DNA of 64,000 bases from Euphorbia lathyris (taxonomy: Eukaryota; Streptophyta; Magnoliopsida; Malpighiales; Euphorbiaceae), in NCBI RefSeq assembly GCF_963576675.1, contig NC_088918.1:67047001-67111000 (forward strand), read 5' to 3'. A program made the translations under genes and the position numbers. A model generated the notes under the pieces. That model made no database searches. It was not told the origin of the DNA and saw only the letters and a program-made list of their open reading frames with translations. Shown here piece by piece: positions 44,096-54,264 of the stretch (position 1 is the stretch's first letter; each line of letters opens with the position of its first letter).

Positions 44096-44533
44096 TACTG
44101 TCTATCATGACCAATGAATATAATGGTGGAATACTATCTATCATGATTTATATAGAAGTTTATTTGTGACTTTTGGATTTTTTTTGCTTTGTGTTTTTTC
44201 ATCTTCTTGTAACTCTTACTGTCTTTTATTATTTTAATTAATAGGATAATAATTATTTAATATATTATAAATATAAATTTGTTATTTTTAATTAATTAAA
44301 TCTTTTTTATTTTGATTTGATACTACGTTGACAACTCATCAAAAAAGCTTCTAAAACACTTCTCCTCATTTCTCTCTACTTCCGCTATAGAATATAGTAT
44401 AGATTTGTTATTTTTAATTAATTAAATCTTTTTTATTTTGATTTTATACTACGTTGACAACTCATAAAAAAGGCTTCTAAAACACTTCTCCTCATTTCTC
44501 TCTGCTTCCGCTATTATATATAGTATAGATAGA

Positions 44534-45297
44534 TTACTTTAATTTTAATAGATTATTAATAAATTAAAATTGATTTATTATTGTATTTTGTAACCGTTAA
44601 GAAAACCAACTCTGCACTGCACCATTTCAGATCAGTTTTTCTTTTGCCTTTCTTGATTCTCCCTCATTTTTAACCGGTGCACCATTTCAGATCAGTTATT
44701 TTTGCATTTCTTGATTCCGCATCTCACGATTTGATTTAGTGTCAAACGATAACCATCTCTTTTTTGTTACCGTGATAGGTCTCTGTTCCACCCTCGATCA
44801 CCCTATCCTTTGGTCCCTGGATACTAAAGTTGCTTATTTGGCTGAATTTTAGACGTTTGGCTGACAAGTCATCTTTATAGAATACTACTTTAATTTTAAT
44901 AGATTATTAATAAATTAAAACTGATTTATTATTGTATTTTGTAACCGTTAAGAAAACCAACTCTGCACTGCACCATTTCAGATCAGTTTTTTTTTTTTTG
45001 CATTTATTGATTCTCCCTCATTTTTAACCGGTGCACCATTTTAGATAAGTTATTTTTGCATTTCGTGATTCCGCGTCTCACGATTAGATTTAGTGTCAAA
45101 CGATAACCATCTCTTCTTTGTCACCGTGATAGGCCTCTGTTCCACCCTCGATCACCCTATCCTTTGGTCCTCCATCTTTTATCCTTTTGGTCCCCGATCA
45201 TTGGCTTTTCAATCGTTTGTTCGGGCATCTCAATCTTCTTTCCAAGGTTTGTTTTTCATCTAATTAATTATAAATTTCATAATTTTATGAAGTGTTC
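44534..45297. repeat. Tandem duplication of about 350 bp hosting the Helitron
   Basis: Unit 1 is 41551-41618 joined to 44534-44816 once the Helitron is ignored; unit 2 is 44817-45168. Shared landmarks are CTGGATACTAAAGTTGC, GTAACCGTTAAGAAAACCAA, CACCATTTCAGATCAGTT and CACCCTATCCTTTGGTCC. After 45168 the sequence is unique until the solo LTR. The duplication predates the Helitron or involved its empty allele. No gene. Confidence 0.8.
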
Positions 45298-47530
45298 TGT
45301 CACACCCGACCCAAAACGGCATCGGGTATGAACGGAATATAGGATAACGAACGCCTAACAACTTGAAAGCCGAACTGATTTTCTAATAGATAAAAATTTA
45401 CTTAGACTACCTAAAGTTTTATTAATTATTTGGCTTGGACTCGATAATTCTATCGAGCTTCCTATGTATCCCGAACATTTTTAAATCTTTTAAATCGGGA
45501 ATCAAAGCCACGTAGTTCTACCTATTTTAGGTAGTTCTCTTAATTAGGTAGTTCTCTTAACTTACGAACTCATTTTAACTTATTGACACGTTCATTGATT
45601 CGCTAATAACTTAATTGTATATTTCACTTTATTACTATATAATTTAATATATATAAATCACTTTATCAAAACGAAACAAATCGAATAACGTTTTATCAAA
45701 ACGAATCAAATCGAACAACGTTTATCAAAACAAATCAAATCGAACAACGTTTTATCAAAACGAATCAAATCGAATAAACCGCTTTAACAAACCAACTAAC
45801 TCATGAACGAATAAACGTTTCATCAACCCAATTTCGTAATCAAACCAATTGGTTTAACAAATCAACTCGTAATCAAACAAACGTAAAACATTATAATTCA
45901 AATCATCAAACATTATCAAAACATAATACAAAATTTGCGTGTGTGTCCATCCTCGAATTCCACCCGTGTAGCTTATCATAACATCAATCATATCAATAAT
46001 CGAGATATCTCATTCATATCTCGCCTTGCCTAATGTTAGGACTACCAGCCGTGCACTCTGGCCATACCACCCTTAGGTATGGTCTTACAACTTACAACTC
46101 CTACCCCGGGCAATCCTAGATGGACAAAACCATTTTAATCTCTCGTTCAAAATATTACAACATAAAAATCATATTGGATTTCAATCCAAATCTCGTAAAA
46201 ACAATAACCGTAACAGCTTTCTCAATCCAAAAACAATTCGCATAAAATCATCAAATTCATCAGCTTTTCAATCTAGAAACAATTCACATAAAATCATCAA
46301 ATTCATTTTCTCGATCCAATTTTCAAATAAATACCACAAGCATAAAATTATACTTCAATTTAATCATTTTATAATTAAAATCAAAAGTAAATACTTTAAA
46401 TAATATATTTCCATAACTTGACAATTTCATCAATTTTCAAAAATTAAAACCACTCAAATCACTCAAATATTATAGAAATAGACTTAAATAAAATTTATAC
46501 CAAACACTTTTGATCCGACTATTTTCATACGTTTTTATCGAACTATTTTTGTTTATCACCGGAATAGCATTACGTAACTTAAACCGGTATAGTTATTTTA
46601 GACGACGTAGTTAATTTAGACTGATTATACCTTTAAACTCGTGACACTGCTAAGAGTCTATTAATACCGAATTTCACGTTATTAAATCTAAAGGATAACT
46701 AGTTTAAAGTTTATATTTTTATTAGTAATTCATAAATGCTTAATTATTAATAATAAATCTATTGAAATTTAACGAAATTATCGAAACCAAACTTACTTAA
46801 AATCATACTTATAATATTTTAAGAATAATTTAGGTATAAAATTTCGTTACCAAAATGTTGTCGTCGGCCACCGAGAATTCGTTGGTGTAAGCTATCGTTC
46901 GGTTGACGCCACTCAAAAAGCTTGACATATTGCACCATAGTGTACTTCTAACCCGTCTATAGCAAGTACTTTAACCAAAAGGAGGTTCTTCATACGTTTT
47001 ATTTTTCTAACAAAGAATTCCTTTAACAATACTTTGACATTCCTATGTCACTCTACCTCCACTAATAATTCAAATCCCCAAACCATCTTATACTTTTGTA
47101 TTCTCTTTTTATATTTTTTTCACTCAAAATTAGATTTGTATATTATAGTACAAAAAATTTCATGCAAGATAACACATGACATTAATATATTTACTTAATA
47201 TATTTACTTTATCAAATTTTGACACTTAACAATCACATGTCACATACATATATTCCATTTTATTAATTTTTGGACACATGGCACATTATCTATTTATATG
47301 ATTTTGTTTTAAGTTCCAAACCCTTCTTTCTTATTTACTACTTACGTATTTATGTAAGTATATGATTTGAAATTGTAAAACATTCATTTTGATCCTCTTC
47401 ATTTATAATTTTTTATAATATTTACCCAAAACTTTTAATTTATATCTAAAAACATTAAATTGGACCAAAAATTAATTAAGACTATCTATTTCGAAAATCA
47501 AAATTAGAAATTTTAGACACGGATGTTACA
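45298..47530 (-). repeat. Solo LTR, probably chromovirus (Tekay-like) gypsy
   Basis: 2233 bp, minus orientation TGTAACATCCGTG ... GGGTCGGGTGTGACA, with a perfect 5-bp duplication TGTTC (45293-45297, 47531-47535). TGTAACA/TGTCACA ends and this size fit Tekay/Del-type chromovirus LTRs, from memory. No internal coding region. It contains a 27-28 bp tandem repeat at 45660-45785. Confidence 0.8.
45660..45785. repeat. Tandem repeat, 4 x 27-28 bp
   Basis: Four units of the form TTATCAAAACGAATCAAATC followed by GAAYAACG, differing at one or two positions each, inside the solo LTR. Arrays of this kind occur in LTR control regions. Function unknown. Confidence 0.85.
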
Positions 47531-49147
47531 TGTTCTTTTGATTGGTTTTGTTTACTTCTCTTTCCGCTGATTTTGACAAATTTCCATGGAGAAACCTTAT
47601 GGATCACAGTAAACCCTCAGTGCTCGAATGTGATGTCCTCATTTCATCAACTTTTTCTTTAGTTATAGGTTATTCGATTATATAAATTTCCCTTTCTTGC
47701 AAATTTCTATCTGCGAATTGTCTAAAGTTTACTCATTTGCTGCTTTAATTGGATTTCTCATACTGGAATTAAATTTCATTACTAATTCAATTTGTGGACA
47801 TGCAGGGAACGACTCAGCAAGAGATATATAGCAGGCACCGATGAAGTTTGATCGATGCAACCCTACTTCTACCTCCATCAATTGTCTTTTCTGGATTTAC
47901 CATTTGTCATAGAGCTTTTTAATTTTTATGCTTAGATTCATATCTTACCAAATGAATTTGCTTTCAATCAGTGTGGTGTGTTTCAGGCATTGCTTATCTG
48001 CCTATTCCGGCGATTGAGCATGTTCAAAATATCAGGTAATGCTTATCTACCTGAGTTTCTGCGGTTTTCCTCTCTCAGCATTTCATGGCACAGCTCTCCT
48101 TAGTTTTGGCTATTTTTCCTTTCTCTATATGGTATGAGTTCTCATTTTCGACAGTCTCATTCTGACTTTGCTTAGTTAGGGTTCTGATTGCTTTTTTCTT
48201 TGTTTTAGAAAATTCCTAATTGCAAAATCTTATAACTTTATTTTATAGTTAGTTCATTTTTATATCTTTGAGTTTGAATGGACTTTTCAGTAGTTGGTTT
48301 GGTAATGAAACTGATTCAAATAGCCTATTTCTCTCCTTTTCTCTGTAGCCTTTGTTTTTCTCACCTCCCACTACATTTTCTACAGGTGTTTGGGTTATGG
48401 ATGAAGGATATCTCTTACAGGTGAGTTTACCATGCTTAGTCATTACTCTTGCTCCTTCCTAATCATTAAATGTCTGCTTAGTCATTACTAACTCATCTGC
48501 ACTTTCTTTGATAGACAAGAACTACCAACCACTTCCTTTGCTTAGTCATTACCAATTTGCCTCTTAGAAAATGATGAATTTGCTCAATTGATTCCTGATT
48601 TGGTAAGCAATTCTATTCCTCATAGAAAATACATATGCATCTTCCATCTGCGTCAAATGTTGAGTTGCTGCAATTTTCGTTGTTCTTTTTCTTTTCTTTT
48701 TATCCCGCAGATTGGAAGCAAACTCACCAGTGAGCAATCATTCCAAAAGAGAATAAATGGAACCAGTGACATGGAGGAGGAGGGTAAGAGGTTTTCTATA
48801 TTAGATAGCGAATTGATAATAAGGAAGGCAAGAGGTTGACGGTGGAGATGAAGGATTAAGGGGACAGAAGATAAGACTATGTAGATTAATATGTTCTGAT
48901 TCTTAGGTTTTAGAGTATGACTATATAGATTTTTTTGGTTTGTTCTCTCATTGTAAATGTTATTTTTTGAAAGGTAAGAGTCTGTTAATGATGCATAGTG
49001 ATGTGGGGTTTCCTATATATCTTTCTTTTCTCCTATTATGCTTGATCCTTGATGTTTGATGCTTTGTTATTAGGTGATAATTTTAAATTGTGCAACAGCA
49101 TAAGGTGACATAAGGTAGGCAATGGTATTGAACTTGATGAACTTGAT
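47531..49147 (+). other. Unique stretch with splice-like signals, possible captured gene
   Basis: Plus-strand acceptor/donor-like pairs bracket short blocks: TTTCAG / CAG-GTAATG (about 47988-48035), TTCTACAG / CTTACAG-GTGAGT (about 48386-48422), and an acceptor ATCCCGCAG before a block ending in frame at 48839 (SKLTSEQSFQKRINGTSDME). I do not recognise a product and the blocks do not join into one clear frame. It could be a gene fragment carried by an outer Helitron or an old host gene remnant. It is cut on the right by the Athila-like array at 49148. Confidence 0.3.
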
Positions 49148-50393
49148 GCAACTTCCCCTGTGTCTGAATTGCACTCAATGAGGTCGCAATCTGTCCCATC
49201 TGTTTTTCTAGGTTCTGTAAGTTTGCTTGAAGGCTGGTAATCACCTTGCTTTGTTCCTCCTGAAACTTAACCAAATTAGTAATGACAGAATGATCATTAG
49301 AACTAGATGCTATACCTGAGTTTGGGTCGGACTGGGGAGGTCTGTACTGTTGTGGAGGATTTGGTTGCGGGACACTGTTTTGCTGTTTATAACTCAGGTT
49401 CGGGTGATCACGCAATCCTGGATTATACGTGTTGGAGTATGGATCATATTTATATGGAGGTAGCCCTTGATATCCGAGGACGGCATTAATCTGTTCCGGT
49501 GTTCCTTCATGCAATGTGGGACATTTATCTGTAGCATGTCCAATAACCGAGCATATCCCACATGTTTTCACTTGAGCTATCTTTCCTACAACCAAATTTT
49601 GTACAAGAGATGTCAAAGTATTTAATTTTTCTTCAATGGAAGAAGTACCTACCTCATATGCTTTTCGTGGAGCATCTTGTTGTTTCCCAAATTATTGGGA
49701 AGTTGCTGTCATGCTTTGGATCAATTCTTTAGCAGCAAATGGTGTTTTATCAATGAGGCTTCCCCCACTAGCTGCATCTACCATTTTTCTTTCCATTCCT
49801 AACATTCCCTCATAAAAATATAGAATAAGAGAATGTTCAGTTATCCCATGTTGGGGATAGCTTGCACATAGCCTTTTGAACCTCTCCCAATAGTCATGGA
49901 GTGTCTCAATATCTTTTTGTCTGATACCGCTGATTTCTCTTCAGATCATTGCTGCCCGTGAAGCTGGGAAATATTTTTCCAAGAATGCTTGTGCCATACC
50001 CATCCATGTTGTGATGGATCCAGAGGGCAGATTGAGAAACCAATCTTTTGCTGCTTCCTGTAAAGAAAAAGGAAAAGCTCTCAATTTAACTTGTTCCTCA
50101 GTTATTCCTTATGGGCTCATACCTGAACAAACAACATGGAATTCCTTTAGATGATTGTGTGGATTTTCACTTTCCATCCCGTGGAACTTAGGTAAATAGT
50201 GAATCAGACCCGATTTAAGTTCAAAAGCCGCATTTAGGACTGGGTATGTGACGCATAAGGGCTGTTGATCAGCCTGAGGTGCATGAAGTTGTCTTAAAGT
50301 TCTGCCTGCCATCGTTTCTCCTTCAAATGGCTCGATTTCTTCGCTGGAAATTTCCTCTTCTTCACTAGAATTGGAAGTTTCAGACCTGGTCAT
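49148..50393 (-). pseudogene. gag: Athila-like gag, unit 1 (3'-truncated)
   Basis: Starts MTRSETSNSSEEEE at 50393, 25 bp past the PBS. Retrotransposon gag core (PVLNAAFELKSGLIHYLPKF, AKDWFLNLPSGSITTW) and zinc knuckle CGICSVIGHATDKC. Stops at 50111-50109 (CAA to TAA, this copy only), in the codon after RAAMI (about 49946) and at 49694-49692 (CAA to TAA); the last two are shared by all units. Truncated at about 49148 in the Gln-rich region before the protease; the 49083-49147 tail of the open frame is flanking DNA. Confidence 0.88.
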
Positions 50394-50417
50394 ATATGGA
50401 ATTAAATCAAGTTAAAT

Positions 50418-50441
50418 TAATCCCCGGCAACGGCGCCAAAA
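50418..50441 (-). other. Primer binding site, Athila type, unit 1
   Basis: Minus-strand TTGGCGCCGTTGCCGGGG directly inside the LTR end, the Asp-tRNA-type site of Athila elements (from memory). Repeated at about 56923-56946 and 63426-63449. Confidence 0.8.
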
Positions 50442-51335
50442 TTTGATGGGTGTCGAATCCACCAAAGATAATTATAACTTTACTTAGCCGAAAATAAATT
50501 GTAAAAGAGCAAGTAAAGGTCGTACCCAAAGGATTAATACTAATCTAATCACAAATATAACCAAGCAATTAACAAAAAATAAATAAGGGGGATTGAAATT
50601 GTTGATTAATGAATAAATAAAAATTGCAGAATCAAATTGAAATTGAATGTAAAATTATATGTTGGAATTTCAGCTAAGGGAGATTCCGCAGGCCAAACAA
50701 TTATTTCCCATCGATCATTGACAGTGAGACATTATCTTAATTAACATGATCTAGATTGGTTATAGCCGTTCCTTATTCATTCCCGACCTAATCCTTCCTT
50801 AATTGTAAAGCAAATCCTAGAGCGCCTAAAGATAAGCTCCTATTCGACAGACAGTTCTAGCTTAGCGCTTAGAATTTAATCTGTCGAAAGCATTAGGAAT
50901 TAGAAGGACCCAACCTAAGTTAACCGAATTCTTAGCGATTCCGATTCAAACCAAATTACATATTCATACACTTGATAATAGCTAGGATTTCAGATGATTA
51001 CAAATCCTATTTCCTAACATTGTTCGATGAATGAAAAAGCAAAAGTCTGGCCAAACCTTCACCTGAACTTTCATTGAAGGTATGATTTCATAGATCAATA
51101 AATATGTAAACAGATCACATAAAATTAGATTACTGAAATTAAGAACAACAATCTCACAATTGAAAATAATGCTCGCCTTTGATTAATCCCTTAACCGAAT
51201 AAAGTATTTAGCTACACATAGTCATGAAATCGACTATGATAGCCATTAAAGACGATAATAAATAAAGCTAACTAAGAAACCAAAAAGAGAAAAAAAACCT
51301 AAAAAGAACTTCTCCCCCAAGGTGTAAATTCTCAT

Positions 51336-51345
51336 CTATTTATAG
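51336..51345 (-). promoter_or_regulatory. TATA box of the Athila-like LTR
   Basis: CTATAAATAG on the minus strand, about 380 bp from the LTR start; identical at 57850-57841 in LTR 2. Identical to the copia LTR TATA word, which is a general plant consensus. Confidence 0.6.
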
Positions 51346-51497
51346 AGAAAACCCTCTCCTAAAAGTTGGGTAACAAAATAATATCTATCTAAATCATCAA
51401 CCTCTTTTACAAATTTCAAATCCCTGATTTTCTGCCTTTTATTTCGAGTTGGAAAAGGTCCTGGTCAATTTGAACATCAGAAGATTCGGAGGTCCTT

Positions 51498-51517
51498 AGT
51501 CTTGGGCAAGACTAACT
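51498..51517. repeat. 20-bp palindrome, founding site of a dispersed set
   Basis: TTAGTCTTG-GG-CAAGACTAA (9-bp arms). The same motif recurs at 52748-52767 (centre AG), 54180-54199 (TTGGTCTTG-GG-CAAGACCAA, both arms changed so pairing is kept) and 55568-55587 (inside protease-region coding sequence), then again in the next unit. Spacing 1.25-1.43 kb. Confidence 0.9.
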
Positions 51518-51727
51518 CCATTTTCGCTTCAGCTCCTTTAATTCAGCACCAAATTCCTTTCTGGTCTAAAGTTTCTCTAATTAAGCCCAATTCTGCTCCT
51601 TTTAATCATTTGAGTCCTGTGGAGGCAAATCAAACCAAAACAAGCAATAATACCCAGAATAACACCAAATTAATTAAATAACCTAGCACTAAAGTGGACA
51701 TTTGAACGTTGAATTGGAGACTTATCA

Positions 51728-54264
51728 AATACCCCACACTTACCCAATGCTTGTCCCCAAGCATATCAGATCATGTCAACAGCTCTTTACTCTTATGATT
51801 TCGTGTTTACCAACCTTTCTCAATCCCCCCTCATAATGTAAAGATTATCAGCCATCAACTCTCAAAGCTAAGACATTATTCATGTTTAAACATACAATGT
51901 AACCACTTGAAAAATCTCAGGAAACAAGCTTTTGACCATGTACATAAGGTATGAATTAAAATCAACAACACCCTCACGGAAGCCACTCATTGCACTCAAG
52001 TGTTTAGGCTATGATTAGTTTTCAAGGAATCACTCAAGTCGCAATCTAGAATGAAATTACCATAAGCTTGCCAATATATCAAATCTCCACCACTTAGTAT
52101 GAATTCAATCAATAAATCAAAGGGACTTAAAACAGGGTGTAACATTGGCTGGGGTTAGGGTTTGGAAAGGAAATGAATGAGAATGGTAATTGATGAAAAT
52201 GGAAATGGCCAAAAATGAAAACCAAAACACAATTATGTACAAATTACTTACAATTCTCAAACTTCAGAATGAATGAATGAGACGGACTTAATCAACTATA
52301 AACAAACTGAAATGAACAAACTAAACAAAAATTTGTTTTGTTCTTTTTGCCTTTTTTTTTCTTTTTCTTTTCCTGGCTCTGATTTTTTTCTTTTTCTCTT
52401 TTTTTTTCTTTGAGACTTTTTTTTTCTCTTTTTTTTTTACTAAAGATAATACTTCAAGCTAGAATAAGAAAGCTACTGCTTTTCATGCTAATGTCCATTT
52501 AGACACTTTTTGAAGCATAACCACATATAATTAAAGGACTATTCAATTGAATCCTTATACTTTAACGAACCTGTGGTTTTTGAATATGGACATTGCTCAA
52601 AGCAACAACTAAACATAGAAATAAATGAAAGAATATACAAATTCTGATGGCTAGAACGTCCCTGGCCAAGAGACTCGAAAAAAGGTGTGTCAAAAATGGG
52701 AAAAAGGCTCAAATGTGGCTAACTAAGGGCTGGTACTGTTATTTTTGTTAGTCTTGAGCAAGACTAAGGGTTCGAATTTTATTTGAAATGGCTAAGAAAA
52801 GAAACCTACTGCCCTTATCATTTTTAATGCTTGAATACATCAGTGTGGTCTCGAAATGCATAACATGGCAAGTTCTAGAATTCCAAACTAGAATTGGATA
52901 ACACTCAGAAAGAATAGAACAAAGTGTAATGTTTTTGTTCTTGCATTTAGGCTCAAAAACTTTCCAAAACTTGGGGTAAATTGGTGTTGTTTCATTCAAA
53001 ACGTCTGTCATGTAATGGGAAATTAATCAAATGGTTCATATGCATGCTCAAGACAATTGTGCAATCCCAACCTTTTAAAATCGACAGCTTTATTCAAAAC
53101 AAAATTTAGGGGTTTCAATACTGAGTTGGCAACCTATTTTCAACCAAGTACAAAACTGAGAGCTAGCATTGTTATTTTTAGGGACAAAACAAAGAGTGAA
53201 CACCCCACACTAGACTCGAGCATATTTTCTGGGTTTTTTTTCGCTTGAGGTGGACACCTCACACTAATTTAGCACATATCCCATAGAATTAAACCTGATT
53301 TTTTTTCAGCAGCAACTTGTAGATAATTTACCCAAAATTTCAGCAACAAATTAGCACAAAAAAAAACAGAAAATTTGCATCAATTAACTCAAAAAAAATT
53401 GCAGCAGCAGATTCACAAATTTAATCCCAAATATACCAGCAACAAAATTTTCAAACCAGTCAAAAGCTAGAAGCCTTTTAACAAATTAACCATCACAACC
53501 AAAATTAGTCCAGCACTTCTATATAAACATCCCTCCCCCTCTTTTCTCCTCGCATTGTCCTCAATGCGGAATTTAACCAATTAGGGGCAAAGGGCAGCAA
53601 ATAAAAGGAAAGTAATAGATTGAAAAGAAAATTTCGCTTACTGTCCTTTCTGATACGGCTGGAGTTGCTGGGTTCGAATTTGTAGGTGGTGGAAATTAAA
53701 GAAAATCCTAGTGAGGTGCTGTACCACTTTGTGAAGGAAAAGAAAAGAAAAGAAAGAAAGTGGGGAGTGGGAGTGGGAGTGAGGCGAAATTAGAAAGTGA
53801 GAGAGTGAAGGTAGGGTTTTGTGGGATGGAAATGAGAGTGGCGGTGGTGGGTTGAGGAATTTGAAAATGGTAGGTGCAATTAATGGCTAGGTGGTGATGT
53901 TGAATGAGGGTTGGCGTAATGTGGGGGTGGTGAAATTGTGGTTTTTTTTTCCTTTTTTACCCCTCACATCTTTAATTTCCATGACAAACACTCATGGGCT
54001 TTAATTAACTCCATAACTCATTCTTTTGGGCCTTTATCCCTCCATTCTTTTCTTTTTCTTGAAACCTATAAAACAAAACTCAGAAATTCAAGCCCTTGGG
54101 AGAAGATGATATTAGTTAAATTAGTTAACCTACATGAAATAAATAAAATAAAAACAAGACTGAATAAAAATGATAGATGTTGGTCTTGGGCAAGACCAAA
54201 ACTGGGCTGTCTCCCAAAAGCGCCGCTAGTTAACGTCTTTGGCTAGACGGAATCGAGCTTCAGG
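51728..54264 (-). other. Athila-like 3' region, unit 1-2, with pol remnant
   Basis: Noncoding 2.5 kb between gag-pro and LTR. Near 54264-54190 the reading RLAKDVN and the GGGAGACAGCCCAG phrase resemble the very C-terminus of Athila pol, so RT to integrase was deleted here. Around 53530-53560 is the minus-strand GAGGACAATGCGAGG then a GGGGGAGG purine block typical of Athila, and the terminal polypurine tract AAGTGTGGGGTATT abuts the LTR (51741-51728). Short frames such as 52748-53011 are shared by both units simply because the units are copies. Confidence 0.75.

Larger units (their letters stand above)
41619..44533 (-). mobile_element. Nonautonomous Helitron, 2.9 kb
   Basis: On the minus strand it starts TCTATCTATACTATATATAA and ends with the hairpin CCCGTGCATTGCACGGG, 7 nt, then CTAG, next to A/T host bases, as rolling-circle Helitrons do. 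The same host sequence exists uninterrupted at 44817-45168 (ATAGAATACTACTTTAATTT), which serves as an empty site and fixes both ends. It is very AT-rich, with no Rep/helicase. Its 5' terminal 120 bp is duplicated in tandem (44283-44405 and 44407-44530) and an internal segment is also doubled. Confidence 0.85.
50444..51727 (-). repeat. Athila-like LTR 1
   Basis: 1284 bp, TGATAAGTCTCC ... GACACCCATCA (minus). TATA box CTATAAATAG at 51345-51336 and a 20-bp palindrome TTAGTCTTGGGCAAGACTAA at 51498-51517, 152 bp upstream. Shared by two adjacent units of the array. Confidence 0.9.

Noticed and set aside
45298..47530. Host intergenic DNA
   Set aside because: A perfect 5-bp duplication and TG...CA ends show it is a solo LTR.
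52748..53248. Conserved short frames in the Athila-like 3' region
   Set aside because: Identity between units reflects recent duplication; no domain or coding signal.
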